Numbered from the stretch's first letter, positions 50,734 to 62,500 are shown. The stretch: DNA of 64,000 bases from Planctomycetota bacterium (GCA_016709875.1 JADJLZ010000001.1:62001-126000), one strand, 5' to 3'. A program made the numbers and translations. The notes: a model not told the origin generated them from the sequence alone.

Positions 50734-51831
50734 ATGAAGGACACCCCTCTCCGCGAAGTGCACGAGCGCCTGGGCGCCAAGATGGTCGAGTTCGGCGGCT
50801 GGTACATGCCGGTGCAGTACGGGCCGATCCTGGAAGAGGTCCAGTGCGTGCGCACCAAGGCCGGCCTGTTCGACCTCTCGCACATGGGCCGCGTCAACGT
50901 GAAGGGCCCGGACACACTGCGCTACCTCGAGCGCATCTGCACCAACCACGTGGGCAAGATCCCGCTCGGCTCGATCCGCTACTCGCTCTTCTGCCGCGCG
51001 GACGGCAACCCGATCGACGACCTGCTCGTGTACCGCGGCAGCGACGAGGTCTACCTCGTGGTCAACGCGTCGAACACCGCCGTGGATCTGGCCTGGATGC
51101 GCGAACACGCGCAGGGCTTCGACGTCGTGATCGACGACCTCTCCGACGCGCAGGCGATGATCGCGCTGCAGGGCCAGGTCTCGACGCAGGTGATGCAGCC
51201 CCTGTGCGAGGGCATCGACCTCTCCAAGCTCGGCTACTACAAGTTCGGCTTCGGCACCTTCTGCGGCCTGCGCAACACGCGCATCTCGCGCACGGGCTAC
51301 ACCGGCGAGCAGGGCTTCGAGGTCTACGTGCCGGCCAAGGAGGGCGCGCGCTGCTGGAACGCGCTCGCGCAGGCCGGTGCGCCGCAGGGCGTGAAGCCGA
51401 TCGGCCTGGGCGCGCGCGACACGCTGCGCCTGGAGGCCGGCATGCCGCTCTACGGCCACGAGATCGACGCCACGCACAATCCGATCGAGGCCGGACTCTC
51501 CTTCGGCGTCTCGTTCGCGCCCGAGAAGGGCGACTGGATCGGCCGCACGCCGCTCGAGGCGCTCTCGAAGGCGCCCAAGCGCCAGCTGGTCGGGATCAAG
51601 ACCGACGGCCCGCGCGTCCCGCGCCAGGGCTACAAGCTCTTCCAGGGCGCGCGCGAGATCGGCTACGTCGTCTCCGGCAGCGTCTCCCCCACGCTCTCGA
51701 CCAACATCGGCACCTGCTACGTGCCGGTCGGCGTCGGCACGAGCGGCGAGAGCTGCGAGCTGGACATCAAGGGCAAGCGCCAGCCCGCGAGCTTCTGCGC
51801 GCTGCCCTTCTTCTCGCGCACCCGCAAATGA
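50734..51831 (+). CDS. gcvT: Glycine cleavage system T protein (aminomethyltransferase)
   Basis: 365 residues, the usual length. It moves the aminomethyl unit from lipoyl-GcvH to tetrahydrofolate, releasing ammonia and making methylene-THF. Motifs: FGGWYMPVQY near the start, LFDLSHMGR, the folate-site QPNxG-like DLLVYRG, RTGYTGEQGFEVY and GLGARDTLRLEAGMPLYGHE. ATG 50734 opens the conserved protein. It follows the glycine riboswitch and leads gcvH by 52 bases. Confidence 0.96.
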   Translation: MKDTPLREVHERLGAKMVEFGGWYMPVQYGPILEEVQCVRTKAGLFDLSHMGRVNVKGPDTLRYLERICTNHVGKIPLGSIRYSLFCRADGNPIDDLLVYRGSDEVYLVVNASNTAVDLAWMREHAQGFDVVIDDLSDAQAMIALQGQVSTQVMQPLCEGIDLSKLGYYKFGFGTFCGLRNTRISRTGYTGEQGFEVYVPAKEGARCWNALAQAGAPQGVKPIGLGARDTLRLEAGMPLYGHEIDATHNPIEAGLSFGVSFAPEKGDWIGRTPLEALSKAPKRQLVGIKTDGPRVPRQGYKLFQGAREIGYVVSGSVSPTLSTNIGTCYVPVGVGTSGESCELDIKGKRQPASFCALPFFSRTRK

Positions 51832-51883
51832 ATCTCCGCCGCATCCGCGGCGGCTCCACAACCTCAGAGACTCCACGAATCCC

Positions 51884-52279
51884 ATGCGCCCCAACGACCG
51901 CAAGTACACGGAAACCCACGAGTGGGTGAAGAACGAAGGCGAAACGATGCTGATCGGCATCACCGACTTCGCCGTCAGCGAACTCTCGAACGGCAACGAA
52001 GGCGACCTCGTCTACTGCGACCTGCCCGAGTCGGGCCGCATCCTCGAAGCGGGCCAGACCTTCGGCGAGATCGAGTCGGTCAAGGCCGTCTCGGATCTCA
52101 ACTGCCCGGTCGCGGGCGAGGTGCTCGACATCAACCCGACGATCGAGGACCACCTCGAGGTGCTCTCGAAGGATCCCTGGGGCCAGGGCTGGCTCATTCG
52201 CATCAAGCCGACGCTCAAGAGCCTCGACCACCTGATGAGTGCCGAGGAATACGAGAAGTTCATCAGCCAGCCGCACTGA
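51884..52279 (+). CDS. gcvH: Glycine cleavage system H protein
   Basis: 131-residue lipoyl carrier. Lys67 in GEIESVKAVSDL is the lipoylated residue. The start YTETHEWVKNEGE and WLIRIK near the end are standard. It ferries the aminomethyl group between GcvP and GcvT. The window also encodes a LipM-like octanoyltransferase at 59.5 kb, which would supply its lipoyl group. It precedes gcvP by 20 bases. Confidence 0.97.
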   Translation: MRPNDRKYTETHEWVKNEGETMLIGITDFAVSELSNGNEGDLVYCDLPESGRILEAGQTFGEIESVKAVSDLNCPVAGEVLDINPTIEDHLEVLSKDPWGQGWLIRIKPTLKSLDHLMSAEEYEKFISQPH

Positions 52280-52299
52280 TCCAAGAACGCAGGCACACC

Positions 52300-55212
<2,913 letters not shown>

Positions 55213-55215
55213 GCG

Positions 55216-56220
55216 CTACTTCACGACCTGCAGGACGATCTTGCCCTGCGTGTGGCCGGTCTCGGAGAGTTCGTGCGCGCGCTGCGCCTCCGCGAGCGGC
55301 ACCGTCTCGCTGACCTCGCAGACGAGCTGCTTGGCCTCGAGCAGCTTCGCGAGCAGGTCGAGCTCCTCCACGTCCTGCTTCACGAGGAAGATCGCGCCCT
55401 TCACTCCGAACTCCTCGAGCTTCTTCGCGTCCGGCGGCTGCACGATCGAGACCAGGAAGCCGCCTTTCTTCAGGCACGCGAACGAGCGCGCCTGCGTCTC
55501 GCCGCCGATCATGTCGAACACGACGTCCATGTCCCTGGCAACGTCCTCGAACTTCTGCGCCTTGTAGTCGATCGCGACATCGGCACCCATGCGCTTCAGG
55601 AACTCGAGGTGGTTCGCCGAGGCGGTCGCGTAGACCTTCGCGCCGCGCGCCTTCGCGATCTGGATCGCGAAGTGGCCCACTCCACCGGCTCCGGCGTGGA
55701 TCAGCACGCTCTGGCCCTCCTTCAAGCCCGCGGTGTCGACGAGCGCCTGCCAGGCGGTGAGCGCCGCGAGCGGCACGCCCGCCGCGTGCACGAAGTCCAT
55801 CGACTTGGGCTTGCGCGCGAGCTCCTTCTCGGGCACGCACACGAACTCCGCGTAGCCGCCCATGCGCGTGAGCGAGAGCAGCGCCCAGACCTCGTCGCCG
55901 GGCTTGAAGCTCTGCACGTCCGCGCCGCAGCTCGCGATCGTGCCCGCGATCTCGCCGCCGAGGATGCGCGGCAGGAACGACTTCGACTTCCCGAAGGCGC
56001 CCTCGCGGATCTTCCAGTCCACGGGGTTGATGCCCGCCGCGTGAATCTTCACCAGCACTTCGTTCGGCTTGGGTTCGGGGCGCGGAGCGTCCTCGTAGAC
56101 GAGCACGTCGGCCTTGCCGTAGGCGTGGATGCGCACGGCCTTCATCGTGGTGGCCGGCGCGTCCTGCGCGGGGAGCGGAGAAAGGAGCGCGAGCAGCGCG
56201 AGCATGGCGTGGATTCGCAT
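55216..56220 (-). CDS. Zinc-free MDR-family NADPH oxidoreductase with a signal peptide
   Basis: 334 residues. Quinone-oxidoreductase-like medium-chain reductase: GINPVDWKIREG, LGGEIAGTIASCG, the NADP loop LIHAGAGGVGHFAIQ, and no catalytic zinc Cys. Unusually, the frame begins with a signal-peptide-like MRIHAMLALLALLSPLPAQ-DA before the normal family start MKAVRIHAYG. Either it is exported with cofactor, which would need Tat (no twin Arg is seen), or the true start is the internal ATG at about 56145. It ends 3 bases from the gcvP stop, convergently. Confidence 0.8.
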   Translation of the reverse strand: MRIHAMLALLALLSPLPAQDAPATTMKAVRIHAYGKADVLVYEDAPRPEPKPNEVLVKIHAAGINPVDWKIREGAFGKSKSFLPRILGGEIAGTIASCGADVQSFKPGDEVWALLSLTRMGGYAEFVCVPEKELARKPKSMDFVHAAGVPLAALTAWQALVDTAGLKEGQSVLIHAGAGGVGHFAIQIAKARGAKVYATASANHLEFLKRMGADVAIDYKAQKFEDVARDMDVVFDMIGGETQARSFACLKKGGFLVSIVQPPDAKKLEEFGVKGAIFLVKQDVEELDLLAKLLEAKQLVCEVSETVPLAEAQRAHELSETGHTQGKIVLQVVK

Positions 56221-56447
56221 GTCTTGAAGGATCGCGCACGTGCTGCAGGCGCACAAGGGAGCGCTGCCTCGCCTGACGCGCGCGGAATTCCTATGTGCGC
56301 GACGTAGCCCGTATGAGCGCTCGAATTGCGAAAGCGGTCCCGCTCCGAACGGGTCGAAGTAGCATTCGATCCAGACGCAGGACCGGGCGCATTCGCAGCG
56401 CCCCGGAGCCCCGCGCAATTCGAAAGTTCCCCTTCCGGAGCCACACC

Positions 56448-57056
56448 ATGCCCCCTCCCGCTTCCTCGGCTTCCATGCAGCACGCCGGCGTCCACGGCGA
56501 CTCCTTCATGGAGAAGCTCAACTCCACCTGGCACGAAAAGGCGAACTGGTTCTTCGCCGCGATCGTGATCGGACACTGGGGCGAGCACCTCTTGCAGGCC
56601 TACCAGATCTACGTCATGGGCATGCCGCGCCCGCAGGCGCTGGGAATGCTCGGCATGGTCTGGCCCTGGCTGGTGAAATCCGAGTCGCTGCACTACGGCT
56701 ATGCGCTCGTGATGCTCATCGGCCTGTGGCTGCTGCGCAAGGGCTTCGTCGGCCGCTCGCACACGTGGTGGATGATCTCCTTCTGGATCCAGTTCTGGCA
56801 CCACATCGAGCACGCGCTGCTGCAGGGACAGGTGCTCTTCCAGCACAACCTGTTCGGCAAGCCGGTCCCGACCAGCATCGTCCAGCTCATCATCCCGCGC
56901 GTCGAGCTGCACCTGTTCTACAACTCGGTCGTGTTCGTCCCGATGGTGATCGCGATGTACTACCACCTGCTTCCGAACAAGGAAGAGCGTTCGCAGATGA
57001 AGTGCGCGTGCGCGCTGAAGCCGCACAAGTCGAACTCTGCGCACGCGAGCGCATGA
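56448..57056 (+). CDS. Four-helix, His-rich membrane protein, first gene of a coupled operon
   Basis: 202 residues with four predicted transmembrane helices, each carrying one or more His near a membrane face: IGHWGEHLLQA, LHYGYALVML, FWHHIEHALL, and MYYHLLP, plus VELHLFYN. Such placement suits b-type heme or metal binding. The C-terminal tail has CxC and His (MKCACALKPH). No family recognised. It overlaps the next gene by ATGA. Start ATG 56448 is the only one near a helix 1 start; the family is undefined so some doubt remains. Confidence 0.75.
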   Translation: MPPPASSASMQHAGVHGDSFMEKLNSTWHEKANWFFAAIVIGHWGEHLLQAYQIYVMGMPRPQALGMLGMVWPWLVKSESLHYGYALVMLIGLWLLRKGFVGRSHTWWMISFWIQFWHHIEHALLQGQVLFQHNLFGKPVPTSIVQLIIPRVELHLFYNSVVFVPMVIAMYYHLLPNKEERSQMKCACALKPHKSNSAHASA

Positions 57057-57463
57057 GGGTCCCGAGGAAGAGAAGCCCGAGCCGAGGGGTGCTGCTGCGA
57101 GCAGCGCCCCTCGCGCTCCTCCTCGCTGTGGCCTGCGCTCCCTCGGCCGATGCTTCCGCGAAGGTGCAGTGCTCGCTGCAGCTCTCGCCCAGCCCGGCGC
57201 ACGTCGGGCCGGCGCTGGCCGAGCTCACGCTGAGCGAGGACGGCCGGCCGCTCGAGCAGGCCAGCCTCACGGTGCAGGGCAACATGAACCACGCCGGGAT
57301 GGTGCCCAGCCAGGCACGCGTCACCGAACTCGGCGCGGGACACTACAAGGCCGAGTTCGAGTTCACGATGGGCGGCGACTGGATCCTGATCGTCGACGGC
57401 AAGCTCGCCGACGGCCGCAGCTTCGAGCGCACGCTGCCCATGCCCGGGGTGGCCTCGAAGTGA
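57053..57463 (+). CDS. FixH/YtkA-like exported protein
   Basis: 136 residues. A Lys/Arg-rich start, hydrophobic signal (APLALLLAVAC) and then a small beta-sandwich of the YtkA/FixH kind: VGPALAELTLSEDGRPL, TVQGNMNHAGMVPS, and GHYKAEFEFTMGGDWILIV. The MNHAGM motif with Met and His is typical of copper(I)-binding members. Signal may be a lipobox (LLAVAC-A). Coupled on both sides: ATGA with the four-helix protein and GTGA with the Fe-S protein. Confidence 0.8.
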   Translation: MRVPRKRSPSRGVLLRAAPLALLLAVACAPSADASAKVQCSLQLSPSPAHVGPALAELTLSEDGRPLEQASLTVQGNMNHAGMVPSQARVTELGAGHYKAEFEFTMGGDWILIVDGKLADGRSFERTLPMPGVASK

Positions 57464-58887
57464 CCTCGGCCGCGCCAGCGAGAAGGCGCCGCTCGCGCGG
57501 CGTTCTCGAGTGGCCGCTGGTCGGAGCGCTGCTGCGCTGGCGCCACTCGCGGCTGCTGCTGCAGGTGCCGCTGTTCCTCGTCGCGCTGGTGCTCGTGCTG
57601 CACGGGCTCTTCGGTCCGCGTCTGGCGCCGATGAACCTCGCGACCGTGATGGTCTGGGTGCACTACCGCGGCGCGCTGGTGCTCGTGCTGCTGGTCGCGG
57701 GGAACCTCTTCTGCATGGGCTGCCCGATGCTCGCCCTGCGCGACCTCGCGCGGCGCTTCGTGCACCCGCGCTTCGACTGGCCGCAAGCGTTGCGCAACAA
57801 GTGGCTCTCGATCGGGATGCTCGTGGGCGTGCTCTTCGGCTACGAGCTCTTCGACTGGTGGGGCGACCCGCGCGCGACGGCCTGGCTGATCGTGGCCTAT
57901 TTCGGCGCGATCCTGGCGGTCGACCTGGTCTTCAAGCACGCCAGCTTCTGCAAGTTCGTCTGCCCCATCGGCCAGTTCAACTTCGCCGCCTCGACGATCT
58001 CGCCACTCGAGATCCGCGCCGCGGACGCGAGAGTATGCGAAACCTGCACGACCAAGGACTGCATCAAGGGCAGCGAGCTCTCGCGCGGTTGCGAACTGGC
58101 GCTCTTCGTCCCGGAGAAGCGCGGCAACATGGACTGCACCTTCTGCCTGGACTGCGTGCACGCCTGCCCGCACGAGAACGTCGCCCTGGCGCGGCACGAG
58201 CCCGCGGACGACCTTGGCCTGGATCCGCACCGCTCGGGACTCGGGCGTTTCTCGAAGCGGCCCGACCTGGCGGCGCTGGTCACGGTTTTCTGCTTCGGCG
58301 CGCTGCTCAACGCCTTCGGCATGGTGAGTCCGGTCTACGCTGTGCAACGCTGGATGGCCGGCGTGATGCACGTCGAGAGCGAGTGGCCGGTGCTCACGGC
58401 ACTCTTCGGCGTGGCGCTCGTGGTCGAGCCGCTCGTGCTGCTCGGACTGGCGTGCTGGGCCACGCGCGCCGCCACGGGCTCGCACGAGAGCCTGCTCACG
58501 CTCGGCGTGCGGCATGCCTACTGCCTCGCGCCGCTGGGCTTTGGGATCTGGATCGCGCACTACTCGTTCCACTTCCTGACCGGGCTACTGACCTTCGTGC
58601 CCGTGCTGCAGAAGGCGCTCTGCGACCTGGGCGCGCCGATCCTCGGCCAGCCAATCTGGCGCCTGGGCGGCCTGCCGAAATCCGCCGCGCTGCCGATCGA
58701 ACTCGGTCTGCTGAGCCTGGGCGTGATCGCGTCCTGCGTCGTCGCCTGGCGCATCGCCGAGCGCAGTGCCTCGCGCCGCACGCTCGCCGCCTTCCTGCCC
58801 TGGGCTGCGCTGGTGCTGCTGCTCGCCGGAGCCGCGGTCTGGCTCTTCGAGCAGCCGATGGAGATGCGCGGGACCTTCCTCCAATGA
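57460..58887 (+). CDS. FixG/NapH-like polytopic protein with 4Fe-4S motifs
   Basis: 475 residues. Membrane helices at about 32-52, 68-90, 115-132, 140-158 and several more after residue 260. FCMGCP (85/88) and FCKFVCPIGQ (164/168) are the membrane Cys pairs of NapH/NosR/FixG proteins. The cytoplasmic loop holds CETCTTKDC (193-201) and CTFCLDCVHACPHEN (226-240), matching two cubane clusters. Unlike FixG it lacks the C-terminal Ig-like domain and has extra helices. GTG 57460 overlaps the preceding stop. It probably carries electrons across the membrane for its operon partners. Confidence 0.85.
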   Translation: MTSAAPARRRRSRGVLEWPLVGALLRWRHSRLLLQVPLFLVALVLVLHGLFGPRLAPMNLATVMVWVHYRGALVLVLLVAGNLFCMGCPMLALRDLARRFVHPRFDWPQALRNKWLSIGMLVGVLFGYELFDWWGDPRATAWLIVAYFGAILAVDLVFKHASFCKFVCPIGQFNFAASTISPLEIRAADARVCETCTTKDCIKGSELSRGCELALFVPEKRGNMDCTFCLDCVHACPHENVALARHEPADDLGLDPHRSGLGRFSKRPDLAALVTVFCFGALLNAFGMVSPVYAVQRWMAGVMHVESEWPVLTALFGVALVVEPLVLLGLACWATRAATGSHESLLTLGVRHAYCLAPLGFGIWIAHYSFHFLTGLLTFVPVLQKALCDLGAPILGQPIWRLGGLPKSAALPIELGLLSLGVIASCVVAWRIAERSASRRTLAAFLPWAALVLLLAGAAVWLFEQPMEMRGTFLQ

Positions 58888-59420
58888 CGACACGCCGCCT
58901 GCTCGCGCCGCTCGCCGCGCTATTCGTCCTCGCGCCGCTCTTGTGCGCGCACGAGGGCCCGCCCTTCCCCGTGCTGGTGAACGAGAAGGTCGGGCCGTAC
59001 ACGACCACCCTCTACGCCGACCCCGACATCGGCGTCGGGACCTTCTTCGTCAATTTCGATCCGCCGGCGTGGAAGAGCGACAGCGATCCCCGGGTGTGGA
59101 TCGAGGCCTGGCCGACGAGCGGCCGGCTGCCGCCGGCGCGCTTCGACGCGCCGCGGCAGAGGGACGAGAGCTACATCGCGCGCGTGGATTTCGACCGGGG
59201 CGAGATGTGGCAGGTGAAACTGCATGTCGACGGCTCGCTCGGCAACGCTGAGCGGCAAATCGAGGTCGAGGCGACGCCGCCGGGCTACGGAAGCTGGGAC
59301 CTCCTGATCTACGCCGGGCCCTTCCTCGTGCTGGGCGGTTTGTGGGCCTTCGTGGCCCTGCGCCGGCGCCGCATCGAGGAGGACGAAGAGCCCAGCGAAG
59401 CGCCCAAGCCGGCCCGCTGA
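58884..59420 (+). CDS. Exported, C-terminally anchored protein, last gene of the FixG/FixH-like operon
   Basis: 178 residues. Signal peptide (LFVLAPLLC-AHEG; could also be a lipobox-like site), a beta-rich periplasmic domain (PFPVLVNEKVGPYTTTLYADPDIGVGTFFV), then one transmembrane helix near the C-terminus (LLIYAGPFLVLGGLWAFVAL) and an acidic cytoplasmic tail. No close family is recognised; the beta domain loosely recalls FixH/YtkA. ATGA overlap with the Fe-S protein. Confidence 0.75.
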   Translation: MTTRRLLAPLAALFVLAPLLCAHEGPPFPVLVNEKVGPYTTTLYADPDIGVGTFFVNFDPPAWKSDSDPRVWIEAWPTSGRLPPARFDAPRQRDESYIARVDFDRGEMWQVKLHVDGSLGNAERQIEVEATPPGYGSWDLLIYAGPFLVLGGLWAFVALRRRRIEEDEEPSEAPKPAR

Positions 59421-59474
59421 GCGCTCGCGCATGGCGCATCCCTCGCCCGGCGCGGTACGTTCTAGCGCTCGCGC

Positions 59475-60218
59475 ATGGACACTTGGCGGCTCATCACGAC
59501 CTTCGGCGCCGATCCGGGCTTCAACATGGGCCTCGACGAGGCGCTGCTCGAGGACGAGGTCGCGCCGCCAACGCTGCGTTTCTACACCTTCGAGCCCGAC
59601 ACGCTCTCGCTGGGCTACTTCCAGCGCTTCGCCGACGTACCCGCCGCCTCGGGCATCGACGGCCGCACGCCCGGCGCGCTGGTGCGGCGCATCACCGGCG
59701 GCGGGGCGATCCACCACGTGCACGAGCTGACCTTCTCCTTCGTCGCGCCGCTCACGCAGCGCATCTACCGCGGCTCGCTGGCGGAGTCCTACGAGCGCGT
59801 GCACGCAGCGATCGCCGCCGCGCTGGCCGAGCTCGGGATCACGGCCGAGCTGCGCGGGGCGCGCGCGCTCGAGTCCGACGTGCCCGCGACCGGCATGTGC
59901 TTCCACAAGTCCAGTGCGCTGGATCTGGTCTGGGGCGCGAAGAAGGGCGTCGGCTCGGCGCAGCGGCGTACGCGCGGCCGCGTGCTGCACCACGGCTCGA
60001 TCAAGCTCGAGAGCTCGATCTTCGAGGGCTCGATCGCCAACGTGCGCGAGAGCGCGAAGCGGGTGCGCGCGAGCGAGTTCGCGCCGCTCCTGCGCGCGGC
60101 CCTCGAGCGCGAGCTCGAGTTGCGCCTCCTGTCCGCGATCCCCGAGCCGCACGAGCGCGCGCGCGCCCGCGAACTCGGCCTGCGCTACGTCGACCCGGCC
60201 TTCGTGAGGCGCCGGTGA
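59475..60218 (+). CDS. lipM: LipM-like octanoyltransferase (lipoate ligase fold)
   Basis: 247 residues of the biotin/lipoate ligase fold. RRITGGGAIHH (71-81) is the signature loop, followed by GVGSAQRRTRGRVLHHGSI (158-176) with Lys156/157. Cys142 in MCFHK lies where the acyl-enzyme Cys of LipM sits, which favours octanoyl transfer from ACP over ATP-dependent ligation by LplA. Its target would be GcvH, encoded 7 kb upstream. A 15-base direct repeat spans its start codon. Coupled to the following gene by GTGA. Confidence 0.75.
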   Translation: MDTWRLITTFGADPGFNMGLDEALLEDEVAPPTLRFYTFEPDTLSLGYFQRFADVPAASGIDGRTPGALVRRITGGGAIHHVHELTFSFVAPLTQRIYRGSLAESYERVHAAIAAALAELGITAELRGARALESDVPATGMCFHKSSALDLVWGAKKGVGSAQRRTRGRVLHHGSIKLESSIFEGSIANVRESAKRVRASEFAPLLRAALERELELRLLSAIPEPHERARARELGLRYVDPAFVRRR

Positions 60219-61624
60219 GGCTCGCTGCGCTGCTCCTGCTCGCGCTGTGCGCCTGCGCGCCCGCGCACGAGCGGCCGAACGTGCTGCTCGTCTCGATCGA
60301 CACGCTGCGCGCGGACCGCCTGCCGCAGTGCGAGCAGCTGCAGGAGTTCGCGCGCGACGCGCTGGTCTTCGAGAACGCGCAGAGCCCGCGCGCGAAGACC
60401 ACGCCCGCGCTGGCGAGCCTCTTGACCGGTCTCTACCCGCACGAACACGGCGTGCGCGAGCTCTTGCAGCCGCTCTCGCCCAGGATTCCCGTGCTCGCCG
60501 AACGCCTGCGCGCGGCGGGCTGGAGCACGGCGGCGATCGTGGGCAACTGGGTGCTCGGCGACGCGCGTTCGGGCCTCGCGCGCGGCTTCGAGCAGTGGAC
60601 CGAGGACCTGCCCGACGTGCAGCGCGTACCGCCCGACGACGTGCCCGAGCGCCGCGCGCGCTCGCTCACCGACGGCGCGCTGGTCGCGCTGGGCCTCGAG
60701 CCCTGGAAACAGGGCGATCCGCTGCCGCGCGCGAGCGCGCTCTCGCAGGGCAAGCCCTGGTTCCTGTGGCTGCATTACATGGACCCGCACGGCTCCTACG
60801 ATCCCCCACAGGAATTCCGCCGCGCGGCTGCCGCGCCCGATCCGATCGACGAGTCGGGCGAGGACAAGCCTTCCGTCGCGCAGTACAACGTGCCCGCGAG
60901 CGCGCGCCTGCCCGACGGCCGTATCGACGCCGCCGCGGTGCGCGCGCTGTACGACGGCGAGGTGCGCTACGTCGACCACGAGCTCGGCCGCCTGTTCGGG
61001 CGCATGCGCGCGGCGGGCCTGCTCGAGAACACGATCGTCGTCGTCACCGCCGACCACGGCGAGAGCCTGGGCGAACAGCAGTACTACTTCGAGCACGGTC
61101 GCAACGTCTCGCAGGCCTGCTGCGCCGTGCCGCTGCTCGTGCGCGTGCCCCGCGGCGCGCGCGGGCGCGAGGCGCGCCCCGTCTCGCTCTGTGACGTCGA
61201 GCCGATGCTGCTCGGCTTCCTCGGCCTGGGCGCAGCGCCGCTCGCGGGCGGGCCGGTCTTCTGCGAGAAGATCGAGCGGCCGGATCTCTCGAAGGCGATC
61301 CAGGAAAAGGCCGTGCGCCTTGGCGACTGGAAATACGTGCGGCGCTACGCGCAGGTCTTCGACGCGGCGACGCCGGAGAACAAGCAGCTCGTGATCGCGG
61401 GCGAAGAGCTCTACGACCTCGCCGCGGATCCGCGCGAGGAGCACGACCTCTCCGCCGCGCCGCCGAAGTCGGCTCCGCTCGCGCGCCTGCAGGCCGAACT
61501 GCTGCGCTTCTCCGCAGCGGACGTGCGCTTTGGGGACCTCGCGACGCGGCTCGCGGCGCAGCGCGCGGAGCTCGAAGCGAGCGACCCCGAGACGCTGCGC
61601 ATCCTCAAGGCGCTCGGCTACTAG
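60215..61624 (+). CDS. Alkaline-phosphatase-superfamily (sulfatase-like) lipoprotein
   Basis: 469 residues with a lipoprotein-like signal (LLALCAC-A). The fold is sulfatase-like: NVLLVSIDTLRAD, then ALASLLTGLYPHEHG, a long middle, and VVTADHGESLGEQ near the metal site. The C/S-x-P-x-R box is changed to Thr62-Thr-Pro-Ala-Leu, so there is no formylglycine Cys/Ser and no Arg. A Thr nucleophile would fit a phosphatase, phosphodiesterase or phosphotransferase better than a sulfatase. GTG 60215 overlaps lipM. Its TAG overlaps the convergent gene's TAG. Confidence 0.8.
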   Translation: MRLAALLLLALCACAPAHERPNVLLVSIDTLRADRLPQCEQLQEFARDALVFENAQSPRAKTTPALASLLTGLYPHEHGVRELLQPLSPRIPVLAERLRAAGWSTAAIVGNWVLGDARSGLARGFEQWTEDLPDVQRVPPDDVPERRARSLTDGALVALGLEPWKQGDPLPRASALSQGKPWFLWLHYMDPHGSYDPPQEFRRAAAAPDPIDESGEDKPSVAQYNVPASARLPDGRIDAAAVRALYDGEVRYVDHELGRLFGRMRAAGLLENTIVVVTADHGESLGEQQYYFEHGRNVSQACCAVPLLVRVPRGARGREARPVSLCDVEPMLLGFLGLGAAPLAGGPVFCEKIERPDLSKAIQEKAVRLGDWKYVRRYAQVFDAATPENKQLVIAGEELYDLAADPREEHDLSAAPPKSAPLARLQAELLRFSAADVRFGDLATRLAAQRAELEASDPETLRILKALGY

Positions 61625-62322
61625 GGCAGCACGAGTTCGAGGCCCCAGTCGGAGCTGCCCGGCTCGAGAGAGAAGCTCGTTCCGACAAGCTCGAGGCCCT
61701 CGAAGGAGACCGACGGCTTCCAGGTATCGTGGCTCGGACGTTCGGAGAGCCAGTTCGCGCTCGCGCAGGTGTTCGCGAGCAGCTCGACCGCCTGGGTCGG
61801 GCTCGTGTCGGCCCGCAGATCGATCGCGAAGTCGATCGCGCCGCGCGTGCGCAGCCGCGCATCGGAGGTCGTTCCGTGAAAGGTGAGCTTCGCCGCCCCC
61901 GCGTGCGCGACCGGTGGGAGCAGCAGCACGCTCGTCGGTCCGCGCTCGGTCAGGCCGACGCGCGCGGTGAGTCCGTCGCTGACGCGCACGAGGATGCGCG
62001 TCGCATCTTCGACGAACAGGCTCGCGTGCAGCCGGTCGGCCGAGGCGGCGGGCAGCACGTGCCGGATCTTCGCGTCGCGCAGGCGCAGGTCGAGCAGGCT
62101 CGCGACGTCGGCGGCCATCGTGTCCTGCAAGAGCACCATGTGCAGCGAGACGCTGCGCGGTCCAGCCCCCTCCTCGGGCGGCGTGGCGACGATCTCGATG
62201 TCGATCGTGCTGCCGCTCTCGGGGGCGATGCGCCCGTCGAGCTTGAGTTGCAGCGTGCTCTGTGCGGACGCGGGGAGGGCGAAAAGGAAGAGCGCGACGA
62301 GGCGCGTGAGCCAGGTCAGCAT
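61621..62322 (-). CDS. Exported protein of unknown function
   Basis: 233 residues. Signal peptide to about residue 20 (FALPASAQ-ST). The mature protein looks all-beta (LQLKLDGRIAPE, VSLHMVLLQDTMAAD, ARVGLTERGPTSVLLLPP), with a single pair of later Cys/Trp. No family recognised. Start ATG 62322 lies 75 bases from the tRNA-Gln genes. Confidence 0.7.
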   Translation of the reverse strand: MLTWLTRLVALFLFALPASAQSTLQLKLDGRIAPESGSTIDIEIVATPPEEGAGPRSVSLHMVLLQDTMAADVASLLDLRLRDAKIRHVLPAASADRLHASLFVEDATRILVRVSDGLTARVGLTERGPTSVLLLPPVAHAGAAKLTFHGTTSDARLRTRGAIDFAIDLRADTSPTQAVELLANTCASANWLSERPSHDTWKPSVSFEGLELVGTSFSLEPGSSDWGLELVLP

Positions 62323-62397
62323 GCGGGGGATCCTCGGCTACGGATGGAGACGCCCGGGATCGACGCGCGAGCGCGTCCGATCTTCCGCTCTGCGCGC

Positions 62398-62472
62398 TGG
62401 TTACCCCGCCTGGACTCGAACCAGAACTAACAGGACCAAAACCTGTTGTGCTACCGATTACACCACGGGGTA
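62398..62472 (-). tRNA. tRNA-Gln (anticodon TTG)
   Basis: Minus-strand cloverleaf: acceptor TACCCCG/CGGGGTA, anticodon stem ACAGG/CCTGT around TTTTGGT (anticodon TTG), T arm GGTTCGAGTCC, discriminator A and encoded CCA (62398-62400). Confidence 0.95.
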
Positions 62473-62500
62473 GAGCTGGCGGAGACCTGCGCGCCGGGAT

